64,000 bases of DNA, from positions 257,600 through 321,599 of the forward strand of contig NZ_GG692710.1 in NCBI RefSeq assembly GCF_000156175.1. The letters run 5' to 3'. Below, piece by piece: positions 33,754 to 41,790 of this stretch. Made by a program: the position numbers and the translations under genes. The notes below the pieces were generated by a model. The model ran no database searches, had not been told where the DNA came from, and worked only from the letters and a program-made list of their open reading frames with translations. Position 1 is the stretch's first letter. Each line of letters begins with the position of its first letter. The stretch is from Collinsella intestinalis DSM 13280. Lineage in GTDB: Bacteria > Actinomycetota > Coriobacteriia > Coriobacteriales > Coriobacteriaceae.

Positions 33754-35079
33754 ATGGACACGTTATTTTCCAGCAACGAGCGCGTAAAACAGCTCAAGAA
33801 CGCACCGCTTGCGGTTCGCATGCGCCCGTCGACGCTCGATGATTACGTGGGTCAGAAGAAGGCCGTGGGCCCGGGCTCCTGGCTTCGATCCGCCATCGAG
33901 CACGACGTGCTTTCCAGTGTGATTCTGTACGGACCCGCAGGTACGGGCAAGACCACGTTGGCGCATATCATCGCCTCGCACACCAAGAGCGAGTTCGTGG
34001 AGGTCTCCGCCGTTACGGGCACCGTCAAGGACCTGCGCCGAGAGATCGATGAGGCAAAGCACCGCCTCATGATGTTCGACCGCCGCACCATCTTGTTCAT
34101 CGACGAGATCCATCGCTTCTCCCGTTCCCAGCAAGATGCCCTGCTCCACGCGGTCGAGAACCGTACGGTCGTCATGATCGGCGCCACGACGGAGAACCCG
34201 TACTTCGAGGTGAACTCAGCGTTGCTGTCGCGCAGCCGCGTCGTGGAGCTCGAGCACCTGGCCGATGAGGACGTCGAGCGCCTGGTCCGCCGTGCTCTGA
34301 GCGCACCGGAGGGGCTCGACGGGCGCTTCAGCGCCAGTGATGAGGTTATTCGCGCGATCTGCACGCTCGCCGCCGGCGACGGGCGCAGTTCGCTCACCAC
34401 GCTCGAGTTGGCGAGCGAGATCGCCCTTACCAGGCCCGGTCGCGAGGGCGAAGCCCCGGCCGATTCCGCATCTCCCATCCCGATCGAGCTCGAAGATGTG
34501 AAGCAAGCCAATCCGCGCCGCGGCCTGTCGTACGACAAGTCCGGCGACATGCATTACGACATCATCTCGGCTTTCATCAAATCCATGCGCGGCAGCGATC
34601 CCGACGCGGCGGTGTATTGGCTCGCCCGCATGATCGACGCGGGGGAGGACCCCAAGTTCATCGCCCGGCGCATCATGATCCAGGCGAGTGAGGACATCGG
34701 CAATGCCGACCCCACCGCGCTCCTTGTGGCCGAGGCCGCATTTAAGGCGGCTGAGGTCATCGGCTATCCGGAGTGCCGCATCAACCTTGCACAGGCCGCC
34801 ATTTACAACGCCCTCGCGCCCAAGTCGAATGCTGCCGAGGCCGCCATCGACGCCGCTCTGGCCGACGTTCGCACAAGCGGGCAACGTGAGGTTCCCAGCT
34901 ACTTGCGCGACCGTCATCGCCCCGGTTCAGACGAATATGGCGACTACAAGTATCCGCACGATTACCCCCAGGGCTGGGTGGAGCAACGCTATTTGCCCGA
35001 GGGCCTGGAACGCGGGGTGTTTTGGCAGCCCAGCGGTCGCGGTTGGGAGCAATGGCGGGCGGAGAACAAGCCGCGCTAG
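33754..35079 (+). CDS. rarA: Replication-associated recombination protein RarA (MgsA-type AAA+ ATPase)
   Basis: RarA acts at stalled or damaged replication forks. The 441-residue product has LAVRMRPSTLDDYVGQKKAV, Walker A ILYGPAGTGKTTLAHIIA (about 62-79), Walker B TILFIDEIHRFSRSQQDALL, sensor 1 IGATTENPYFEVNSALLSR, and the C-terminal tetramerisation domain (YDIISAFIKSMRGSDPDAAV, ASEDIGNADPTALLVA). The ATG at 33754 is preceded by GGAGAAGG. Length and motifs are complete. Confidence 0.94.
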   Translation: MDTLFSSNERVKQLKNAPLAVRMRPSTLDDYVGQKKAVGPGSWLRSAIEHDVLSSVILYGPAGTGKTTLAHIIASHTKSEFVEVSAVTGTVKDLRREIDEAKHRLMMFDRRTILFIDEIHRFSRSQQDALLHAVENRTVVMIGATTENPYFEVNSALLSRSRVVELEHLADEDVERLVRRALSAPEGLDGRFSASDEVIRAICTLAAGDGRSSLTTLELASEIALTRPGREGEAPADSASPIPIELEDVKQANPRRGLSYDKSGDMHYDIISAFIKSMRGSDPDAAVYWLARMIDAGEDPKFIARRIMIQASEDIGNADPTALLVAEAAFKAAEVIGYPECRINLAQAAIYNALAPKSNAAEAAIDAALADVRTSGQREVPSYLRDRHRPGSDEYGDYKYPHDYPQGWVEQRYLPEGLERGVFWQPSGRGWEQWRAENKPR

Positions 35080-35159
35080 GGTTTGGGCCTTGTTTGCGCC
35101 CGGTCCTTGTGGGGTATCATCAACCTTACGTGTGTCGCTCGTTTGCAATGGAGGCATCC

Positions 35160-35723
35160 ATGGAACCTATGCAGATCGTCCTTGTCGTGCTCGCCTTGGT
35201 CGGCGTTTGGGCCGTCGCGGAGCTCGCGCTTACCTTGCGTCGCACCCGCGACGTCGTGGCTTCGCTCGACAAGACGGTGGAGCAGGTCAACAGCACTATC
35301 GAGGAGGCTCGTCCTGTCGTAGCCAAGCTCGACGGCGTCGTCGATGAGCTTCAGCCCGCAGTTGCCCAGGTCGAGCCGCTGCTCAAGCAGGCAACCGTCG
35401 CCGTTGAGGCGCTGTCTGCCGATTTGATCGAGGTCAATGGCGTTCTGCGCGATGTCTCCGCCGTGAGCGGTGCCGCCAGTAGCGCTTCTAACGCCGTCAC
35501 CGAGCTTGCCGACGCCGCATCCGGTAAGGTCCAAAGGTTGCTCCACCGCGGCCACAAGGCCGCAGCCCCCAAGGCCGTAAAACCCGCGCCCGCGCACGAT
35601 GACGAGCCCGTTGCCCAGTCTGCGGTCCAGCCTGCCGAGGCGCCCGCGCCTGAGGGCGAGCCCCAGGCCGAGCCCCGCATCTACTTCACCTACAACCCCG
35701 GCGAGGAGACCATCAATGAATAA
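35160..35723 (+). CDS. DUF948-like membrane-anchored coiled-coil protein
   Basis: The 187-residue product has one N-terminal membrane helix (MQIVLVVLALVGVWAVAELA), then a heptad-rich helix (ASLDKTVEQVNSTIEEARP, KLDGVVDELQPAVAQVEPLL). A Pro/Ala/Glu-rich tail ends IYFTYNPGEETINE. The layout resembles DUF948 proteins such as B. subtilis YtxG, often linked to general stress genes. The ATG at 35160 follows GGAGG. It overlaps the RsbW-like gene, so the two are probably translated together in an operon with the sigma factor. Confidence 0.78.
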   Translation: MEPMQIVLVVLALVGVWAVAELALTLRRTRDVVASLDKTVEQVNSTIEEARPVVAKLDGVVDELQPAVAQVEPLLKQATVAVEALSADLIEVNGVLRDVSAVSGAASSASNAVTELADAASGKVQRLLHRGHKAAAPKAVKPAPAHDDEPVAQSAVQPAEAPAPEGEPQAEPRIYFTYNPGEETINE

Positions 35724-36102
35724 CCCCACTGCCATCTCTCTCGTCGTTTCGTGCGACCCCGATCTGGCCCGTCTCGTCCGTATGACCGCGGCGAACGTCG
35801 CCACGCTCTCCTCCATGTCGGTCGAGTGCGTCGAGGATATCCGCATGGCTGCCGAGGAGGCCTTTATCTACGCGTGTGCCACTTCGCCCGACGAGACCCT
35901 CACCATCGATTTTGATGTCGACTCCACGCGCGTGGCCATGACGTTCACCCTCGAGGCGGATGCCTTTGCGGAGCCCTCTGCCGACGATCCCACCGCCGCG
36001 TACGCCGATTTGATCCTCGGCTCCGTCTGCGATGTCTATCAGAAGGTCGAGACTCCCGCCCGTCTCGTGCTCGAAGTGAAGGCGGACGTCGATGACCTCT
36101 AA
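35716..36102 (+). CDS. RsbW-like anti-sigma protein with degenerate ATP-binding site
   Basis: The 128-residue product aligns in style with HATPase_c anti-sigma factors. The N-box helix appears as VEDIRMAAEEAFIYAC, and the beta-strand segment LTIDFDVDSTRVAMTF follows. The usual DxGxGF (G1) and GRGL (G2) boxes of RsbW/SpoIIAB are not visible; instead there is an acidic/Ala/Pro loop (FAEPSADDPTAAYADLIL). It overlaps both neighbours, including the sigma gene by 11 bases, which supports a sigma-regulator role. It may bind sigma without kinase activity. Function is inferred from context. Confidence 0.7.
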   Translation: MNNPTAISLVVSCDPDLARLVRMTAANVATLSSMSVECVEDIRMAAEEAFIYACATSPDETLTIDFDVDSTRVAMTFTLEADAFAEPSADDPTAAYADLILGSVCDVYQKVETPARLVLEVKADVDDL

Positions 36103-36877
36103 GACCTCGGGTAAGAGCGCTTGGGATAAGGAGAAGACCCGCGAGCTCTTCCGCCGATTCAAGGAGGAAGGGGATATGGACGCGCGCGAGAAGCTCGTCA
36201 TGTCCCATCTGAATCTCGTGCGCTTCATCGCAAATAAATTCAAGAACAGGGGAGAGCCCATCGACGATCTGATTCAGGTCGGGTACCTCGGTCTGCTCAA
36301 GGCGATCGACCGTTTTGACCCTAGTCGCGGGCTTGAGTTCACCACCTTCGCCACACCCACCATCATGGGCGAGATCAAGCGCCATTTCCGCGATAAGGGC
36401 TGGTCGGTCCGCGTGCCGCGCCGCCTGCAGGAGCTTTCGGCCAAGGTCAACCAGGCCACAGACACGCTCACCTCGCAGCTGCAGCGCTCTCCGACCATCG
36501 CCGAGATCGCCGATTACCTCGACGCGACCGTGGACGAGGTCCTCGAGGCCATGGAGTCCTCCTCTGCGTACAGCTCGGTCTCCCTCGAGGCCCCGTCTGG
36601 CGCCGACGACGATGACACCCCGTCGGTCATCGATCGCTATGCGACCGAGGATTCCGATCTCGCGTTCACGGACGACCGTATCATCATCGAGGAGGCGCTT
36701 GCGAGCTTCTCCCCGAGGGAGCGTGACGTCATCGAGATGCGCTTCCTCAAGGGCATGACGCAGATCGAGATCGCCGAGAAGCTCGGCATCTCCCAGGTCC
36801 AGGTCAGCCGCCTGCTGCGCCGGACGCTCAAGAAGATCCAGGATAAGATCGACCCCGAAGGGGTCATGACCGGTTAA
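36092..36877 (+). CDS. SigB/SigF/SigG-type alternative sigma factor
   Basis: The 261-residue protein is a group 3 sigma-70 factor. Region 2 contains MSHLNLVRFIANKFKNRGEP, DDLIQVGYLGLLKAIDRFDP and LEFTTFATPTIMGEIKRHFR. Region 3 starts RVPRRLQELSAKVNQATDTL. Region 4 contains FSPRERDVIEMRFLKGMTQI and LGISQVQVSRLLRRTLKKI. The TPTIMGEIKRHFRDKGWSVRVPRRLQE pattern (given here only by its parts) is the hallmark of the SigB/SigF group. It overlaps the RsbW-like gene, the usual anti-sigma/sigma pairing. No RsbV-type anti-anti-sigma gene is adjacent. Confidence 0.9.
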   Translation: MTSKTSGKSAWDKEKTRELFRRFKEEGDMDAREKLVMSHLNLVRFIANKFKNRGEPIDDLIQVGYLGLLKAIDRFDPSRGLEFTTFATPTIMGEIKRHFRDKGWSVRVPRRLQELSAKVNQATDTLTSQLQRSPTIAEIADYLDATVDEVLEAMESSSAYSSVSLEAPSGADDDDTPSVIDRYATEDSDLAFTDDRIIIEEALASFSPRERDVIEMRFLKGMTQIEIAEKLGISQVQVSRLLRRTLKKIQDKIDPEGVMTG

Positions 36878-36928
36878 ACCCGGCCGTCGCGCCATCTTCG
36901 GCGATGCGCCGGATGCATAAGGGGAATC

Positions 36929-38296
36929 ATGAAGCACGACACCGCCCGCACCGAGCGCCTCATGCGCACGACGTTTTTGAACATTTGGATCGTCATCGGA
37001 GTGATCATCATCTGCGCGGTGGTGTTCCAGCTCATCGGGTCCCTGTCCAACGTCCTGATTTTCCTTTCGGTTGGTGCGATCTCGGCTTTCATGGCCTCCC
37101 CGATCGTGAACTTCCTCGAGCGGCGCGGTCTGCCGCGCGCCGGTGGCGCCCTCATCGGCCTGCTCGTCGTCATCGTGGGCTTTGTCCTGCTCTTTGCCCT
37201 GGTGATCCCTATGGTCACCGGTCAGCTGATCGACCTTTTGCGCGACGCCCCCGCCAAGCTCGCTGCCCTGAGTTCCTGGGCCATGCGCATGGAGAACAAA
37301 TTCGCCATCGTCGAGCACCTGAACGATGTGGTGAATATCGAGTCGCTGTTCGCCTCCGCGCAGGACATGATCAATCAGGCGCTCTCGGGCCTGCTCTCCG
37401 CGGTCCGCGACGGTATCGTGCCCATGGTGAATAACATCGCCTCCATGGTGTTCACCGTCTTCCTTGGATTCGTGTTGGCGTTCTGGCTCGCGTGTGACTA
37501 TCCGCGCATCAACGAGGAGATCTGCCGCATCCTGCCCGAGGATAAGGCCGACGATTATCGCCTCATGGTCGCGGTGCTCAGCCGTTCCGTGGGCGGCTAC
37601 CTGCGTTCGACCCTGATCAACTCCATGATCCAGGGATTCCTGGCGTTCGTCGGATTCATGATCGTGGGCCACCCTTATGCCATCACGATGGGCATCCTCT
37701 CGGGCATTTTGAACATCATTCCGGTGGTCGGCCCTTCGATCTCGGCTATCATCGCGACGCTCATCGCCCTGGTGTACAGCCCGATCATGGCTATCTGGAC
37801 CATGGTCATGGCCATGCTCTCGCAAAACATCACCGACAACGTGATCGCCCCCAAGATCAATCAGTCCACCATGCAGGTCCATCCCGTGCTTTCGCTCACG
37901 GCTCTCGTGGTCGGTTCCACCTTTGGCGGGGCGATCGGCATGATCGTCGCGTTGCCGCTCGTGGCGGTCATCAAGTCGCTGTTCATCTTCTATTTCGAGA
38001 CCCGTACCGGCGAGCAGATCGTCTCGTATGAGGGTGCGCTGTTTCGCGGCGCCCCGTTCCGCGACGCGCAGGGACGTCCCGTCCCCGCGTTCGACGCGCT
38101 GGGCGACGACACCTTCGTCGCCGACTCGCAGATTCTTGCGAGCGATTCGGTGCCCGAGGCCGAGGCGCTGCCCAAGCCCGAGCTCGAGAATCCCTGGGCG
38201 AAGCTCATCGATTTTGAGATGCCCTTCTCCGCGCACGAGCGGGTGGAGGATGCTAAGAAACCCGAGGAAACCGACACAACTGACGACGTGCGTTAA
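36929..38296 (+). CDS. AI-2E family transporter (TqsA/YdiK-like permease)
   Basis: The 455-residue membrane protein has about eight helices. Signatures are PIVNFLERRGLPRAGGALI, FWLACDYPRINEEICRILP, GILSGILNIIPVVGPSISA, SQNITDNVIAPKI and the C-terminal LALPLV-like IVALPLVAVIKSLFIFYF. AI-2E family members export AI-2 or small ions in different bacteria; the substrate here is not known. A roughly 90-residue soluble acidic C-terminal tail follows the last helix. The ATG at 36929 has AAGGGGAA upstream. It lies 51 bases after the sigma gene. Confidence 0.87.
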   Translation: MKHDTARTERLMRTTFLNIWIVIGVIIICAVVFQLIGSLSNVLIFLSVGAISAFMASPIVNFLERRGLPRAGGALIGLLVVIVGFVLLFALVIPMVTGQLIDLLRDAPAKLAALSSWAMRMENKFAIVEHLNDVVNIESLFASAQDMINQALSGLLSAVRDGIVPMVNNIASMVFTVFLGFVLAFWLACDYPRINEEICRILPEDKADDYRLMVAVLSRSVGGYLRSTLINSMIQGFLAFVGFMIVGHPYAITMGILSGILNIIPVVGPSISAIIATLIALVYSPIMAIWTMVMAMLSQNITDNVIAPKINQSTMQVHPVLSLTALVVGSTFGGAIGMIVALPLVAVIKSLFIFYFETRTGEQIVSYEGALFRGAPFRDAQGRPVPAFDALGDDTFVADSQILASDSVPEAEALPKPELENPWAKLIDFEMPFSAHERVEDAKKPEETDTTDDVR

Positions 38297-38298
38297 CG

Positions 38299-38359
38299 TA
38301 TAATAGCTGGGTTTGGAAACTGTTCCCCCTAGGTGGGGACGCGAATTGAACCCAGGGAG
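38299..38359 (+). promoter_or_regulatory. alaS promoter -10 and palindromic leader
   Basis: A perfect TATAAT (38299-38304) with no clear -35 is followed by nested inverted repeats: CTGGGTT (38307-38313) with AACCCAG (38349-38355), and inside it TCCCC (38324-38328) with GGGGA (38335-38339) around CCTAGG. The downstream arm runs into the ribosome site AGGGAG (38354-38359). It could act on translation or as a DNA operator. The predicted start near 38311 would clip the upstream arm, so the RNA model is uncertain. No T-box core is present. Confidence 0.5.
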
Positions 38360-38366
38360 TTTACGC

Positions 38367-41021
38367 ATGGCCGCTGACTATCCCACCATGTCTACTGCCG
38401 AGATTCGCTCGGCCTATCTCAACTTCTTCGAGGAGCGTGGCAACAAGCTGTATGCCAGCTCGTCCCTCGTCCCCGACGACCCCTCGCTGCTTCTCGCCAA
38501 CGCCGGTATGAACCAGTTCAAGGAGTACTACCAGGGCAAGAAGGTCATGAAGGAGATCGGTGCCTGCTCGTGCCAGAAGTGCGTGCGTACCAACGACATC
38601 GACATCATCGGCTCCGACGGCCGTCACGCCTCGTTCTTCGAGATGCTCGGCAACTTCGCCTTTGGCGGTGTGACCAAGGAGCAGGCATGCACCTGGGCCT
38701 ACGAGCTGATCACCGAGGTCTTCAAGCTTCCAAAGGAGCGTCTGCACTTCACCGTCTTCACTGACGACGACGAGACGCATGACGTCTGGCGCGCCCTCGG
38801 CGTTCCCGAGGACCACATTACCCGCCTCGGCGAGGACGACAACTTCTGGGCTGCCGGCCCCACCGGCCCCTGCGGTCCCTGCTCCGAGATTTACTTCGAC
38901 CTCGGCGAGGAGGTCGGCTGCGGCTGCCCCGACTGCGCCCCCGGCTGCGATTGCGATCGCTTCCTGGAGTTCTGGAACCTCGTGTTCACGCAGTTCGATC
39001 GCCAGGAGGACGGCTCCATGCCCGAGCTGCCCCACCGCAACCTCGATACCGGCATGGGCCTCGAGCGCATGGCCGCCATCATGCAGCACAAGAGCTCCTT
39101 CTTCGACGGCGACGTCATGCAGAGCCTCATCAAGCTGGGCGAGGAGATCTCCGGTAAGACCTACGTCGATAACGAGTACACCGGCGCCTCCCGCTCCCTG
39201 CGCATCATCGCCGACCACGCCCGCTCCGTCGACTTCCTCATCTCCGACGGCGTCCTGCCCGGCAACGAGGGCCGTGGTTACGTCCTGCGCCGCCTGCTGC
39301 GTCGTGCCGTGTTCCACGGCCGCCTGCTGGGCATCGAGGACGCGTTCCTCGGCCGCTTCATCGATGCGGTGAACGACGTCATGGGCGATGCCTATCCCAA
39401 CCTCGTCGAGAACGCCGGCCTGGTCAAGGGCATCGTGAACGCCGAGGAGGAGCGCTTCTCCACCACGCTCAACAACGGTCGCGTCTACCTCGACGAGCAG
39501 CTCGGTGCCCTGGGCGAGGGCGAGCAGCTCTCCGGCAAGGCCGCCTTCATGCTGCACGACACCTTCGGTTTCCCGATCGACCTCACCGTCGAGATCGCCG
39601 AGTCTGCCGGCCATGCCGTCGACATCGACGGCTTTGACGCCGAGATGGCCGAGCAGAAGGCCCGCGCCCGCGCCGCCGCCAAGGGTGACGCCTGGGGTTC
39701 CTTCAACGACGTTTGGACCGAGCTCGCCGACCAGCTCCCGGCCACCGAGTTCGCCGGTTACGAGGAGGAGAGCATCGAGGGCGCTCATGTTCTCGCCATC
39801 GTCGTGAACGGCGAGCGCGTGGCGTCCGCCGAGAACGCCGCCGAGGCCTCCGTCGTGCTCGATCGCACCCCGCTGTACGCCGAGATGGGCGGTCAGCTGG
39901 GCGACCACGGCCTCATCGACACCGCCGACGCCCAGTTCTTCGTCTCCAACACCGTTTCCAAGGGCGGCCTGTATGTCCACGAGGGCAAGCTCATCGGCAA
40001 GCTCTCCGAGGGTGACACCGTCTTTGCCGGCTACGACCTCAACCGCCGTGGCCTGCTCGCGCGCAACCACACCGCGACCCACCTGCTCGACGCCGCCCTC
40101 AAGGAGGTCCTGGGAGACCATGTGAACCAGGCCGGCTCGCTCGTCTCTCCAGAGGCCCTGCGTTTCGACTTCACCCACTTCGAGGCCATGACCTCCGAGC
40201 AGATCCGTGCCGTCGAGGACCTCGTGAACGAGCAGATCCTCGCCGCTAAGCCCGTGGTCACCCGCGTGATGGGCATCGAGGAGGCCAAGGCCTCCGGCGC
40301 CGTCGCCCTGTTCGGCGAGAAGTACAGCGACACTGTCCGCGTCGTCTCCATCGGCGCCGAGGACGAGCCGTTCTCCCGCGAGCTGTGCGGTGGCACCCAC
40401 GCGGCCAACACCGCCGAGCTCGGTCTGTTCAAGATCGTCTCCGAGTCTTCCACCGGCTCCAATGTCCGTCGCATCGAGGCTGTGACCTCTACCGGCGCCA
40501 TTGCCTACCTCGAGCAGCGCGCCGCGCTCGCCGAGTCTGCCGCTTCGCAGCTCAAGTGCCGCATCGAGGAGGTTCCCGCTCGCATCTCCTCCCTGCAGGC
40601 CGAGCTTCGCGAGTCCAACCAGAAGCTCAAGAAGGCGCTCACCGGCGGCGGTTCCGACGCCATTTCCTCCGCCATCGAGAACGCCCAGGACATGGGTGGC
40701 TACAAGCTCGTCGTGGCTGAGCTCGCCGGCCTCGAGGCCTCCGACCTCCGCAACGTTTGGGACACCATCCGCCAGAAGGTCTCCGGCGCTTGCGCCTGCG
40801 TCCTCGCTACGGTGACCGAGAAGGGCACGCCCGCTCTCATCGCCGCCGCTACCGATGACGCGGCTTCCGCTGGCTTCCATGCTGGAAACGTCATCAAGCA
40901 GATCGCCCCGCTGGTCGATGGCCGCGGCGGTGGCAAGCCCACCATGGCCCAGGCCGGCGGCAAGGACGCCCAGGGCGTCGCGGCGGCTCTCGAGGCCGCT
41001 CGCACCGCGCTCGGCGCGTAA
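38367..41021 (+). CDS. alaS: Alanine--tRNA ligase
   Basis: AlaS charges tRNA-Ala and edits mischarged Ser/Gly. The 884-residue product has the class II catalytic domain (SLLLANAGMNQFKEYYQG, NDIDIIGSDGRHASFFEMLG, NLDTGMGLERMAAIMQ). The editing domain has the zinc/editing set in LLARNHTATHLLDAAL and SRELCGGTHAANTAELG. The C-terminal DHHA1-like domain ends GGGGKPTMAQAGGKD-like (seen as GRGGGKPTMAQAGGKDAQ). The ATG at 38367 is supported by AGGGAG seven bases upstream; 38388 is an alternative. A second Cys cluster (VGCGCPDCAPGCDCD) lies within the catalytic domain. Confidence 0.96.
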   Translation: MAADYPTMSTAEIRSAYLNFFEERGNKLYASSSLVPDDPSLLLANAGMNQFKEYYQGKKVMKEIGACSCQKCVRTNDIDIIGSDGRHASFFEMLGNFAFGGVTKEQACTWAYELITEVFKLPKERLHFTVFTDDDETHDVWRALGVPEDHITRLGEDDNFWAAGPTGPCGPCSEIYFDLGEEVGCGCPDCAPGCDCDRFLEFWNLVFTQFDRQEDGSMPELPHRNLDTGMGLERMAAIMQHKSSFFDGDVMQSLIKLGEEISGKTYVDNEYTGASRSLRIIADHARSVDFLISDGVLPGNEGRGYVLRRLLRRAVFHGRLLGIEDAFLGRFIDAVNDVMGDAYPNLVENAGLVKGIVNAEEERFSTTLNNGRVYLDEQLGALGEGEQLSGKAAFMLHDTFGFPIDLTVEIAESAGHAVDIDGFDAEMAEQKARARAAAKGDAWGSFNDVWTELADQLPATEFAGYEEESIEGAHVLAIVVNGERVASAENAAEASVVLDRTPLYAEMGGQLGDHGLIDTADAQFFVSNTVSKGGLYVHEGKLIGKLSEGDTVFAGYDLNRRGLLARNHTATHLLDAALKEVLGDHVNQAGSLVSPEALRFDFTHFEAMTSEQIRAVEDLVNEQILAAKPVVTRVMGIEEAKASGAVALFGEKYSDTVRVVSIGAEDEPFSRELCGGTHAANTAELGLFKIVSESSTGSNVRRIEAVTSTGAIAYLEQRAALAESAASQLKCRIEEVPARISSLQAELRESNQKLKKALTGGGSDAISSAIENAQDMGGYKLVVAELAGLEASDLRNVWDTIRQKVSGACACVLATVTEKGTPALIAAATDDAASAGFHAGNVIKQIAPLVDGRGGGKPTMAQAGGKDAQGVAAALEAARTALGA

Positions 41022-41042
41022 CAAACGGCAGGAAGGTAGCAC

Positions 41043-41471
41043 GTGGTAGCTCTTGCCCTCGATATCGGCGGCACGCGCACCGGCATCGCGGTCTCCGACC
41101 GCACCGGTCGCGTGGCCATGCCGCTCAAGGTCCTGCCCGCGTGCGAGGTGGAGGGCATGGCCCGTTCCTTCCGTATGATCTTGGAAGACCATGAGCCCGA
41201 TGTCTTGGTCTGCGGCCTGCCGCAGACCATGTCGGGCGAGGAGGGCCCACAAGCCGAGCACATTCGGGAGGTCGCCGGCCGTATTGCCGCCGCGACCGGC
41301 CTTCCGCTCGAATTCATCGACGAGCGCCTCACGTCCACCGAGGCAAAGCGCATCCTGCGCGAACAGGGTTTGAACGAGAAACAGATGCGCGGTAAGGTCG
41401 ATATGATTTCCGCCTCCCTGTTCCTGCAGGCCTGGCTCGATTCCCATGGACGAAAGGACGATCGTGGCTAA
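41043..41471 (+). CDS. ruvX: RuvX/YqgF family pre-16S rRNA nuclease (putative Holliday junction resolvase)
   Basis: RuvX has an RNase H-like fold and acts in 16S 5' processing or junction resolution. The 142-residue product has ALDIGGTRTGIAVSD (usual motif DxGxxRxG), VLVCGLPQTMSGEEGPQ and the catalytic LEFIDERLTSTEAKRIL and KGKVDMISA-like KVDMISASLFLQAWL. The start is GTG at 41043, 21 bases after alaS. alaS-ruvX-mltG is a standard order. Confidence 0.92.
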   Translation: MVALALDIGGTRTGIAVSDRTGRVAMPLKVLPACEVEGMARSFRMILEDHEPDVLVCGLPQTMSGEEGPQAEHIREVAGRIAAATGLPLEFIDERLTSTEAKRILREQGLNEKQMRGKVDMISASLFLQAWLDSHGRKDDRG

Positions 41472-41790
41472 CGACTACGGCTCGCATCGCGATCAGTGGG
41501 ACCAGCGTCCCGCCGGCAAGCGATTCCGCACGAACGCCCCGGCTCCGACCCCGCGCCCCGCAGCGAACGCCCCGCGACCCGCTCGTGGGGCGGCGCCGCG
41601 TCCTCAGCGCGTTCAGGCGCCGTCCCAAGCTCGCGCGCACGGCCGCTCCGGTGGCGTGCACCCCGTCTACGCGCAGGCTGCAGCCAAGCGCTCCAAGCTC
41701 CCCGTCCATCTTCGGCGTGCTTATCGCCATAGCCGTGGTTGCCGTGGCGGCCGTTTTCGTGTTCCCGCGCGTGCTCGGCGGTTCGGGTGA
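41464..41790 (+). pseudogene. mltG: N-terminal part of mltG in a different frame (frameshifted)
   Basis: GTG 41464 opens a frame reading ANDYGSHRDQWDQRPAGKRF and then a Pro/Arg/Ala-rich cytoplasmic stretch ending GGVHPVYAQAAAKRSKLP near 41703. This is the expected cytoplasmic N-terminus before the MltG membrane helix. The helix itself (SIFGVLIAIAVVAVAAVFV) continues in the next frame. Removing one C from the CCCC at about 41700-41703 joins the two as KLPSIFGVLI. Past that point this frame is nonsense until the stop at 41790. The break is either a real mutation, a sequence error or, less likely, programmed +1 shifting. Confidence 0.65.

Noticed and set aside
38361-41447. Open frame of over 1000 codons on the minus strand opposite alaS and ruvX
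   Set aside because: Antisense shadow: low-complexity Gly/Leu/Val/Asp/Glu composition, spans two unrelated real genes and their junction.
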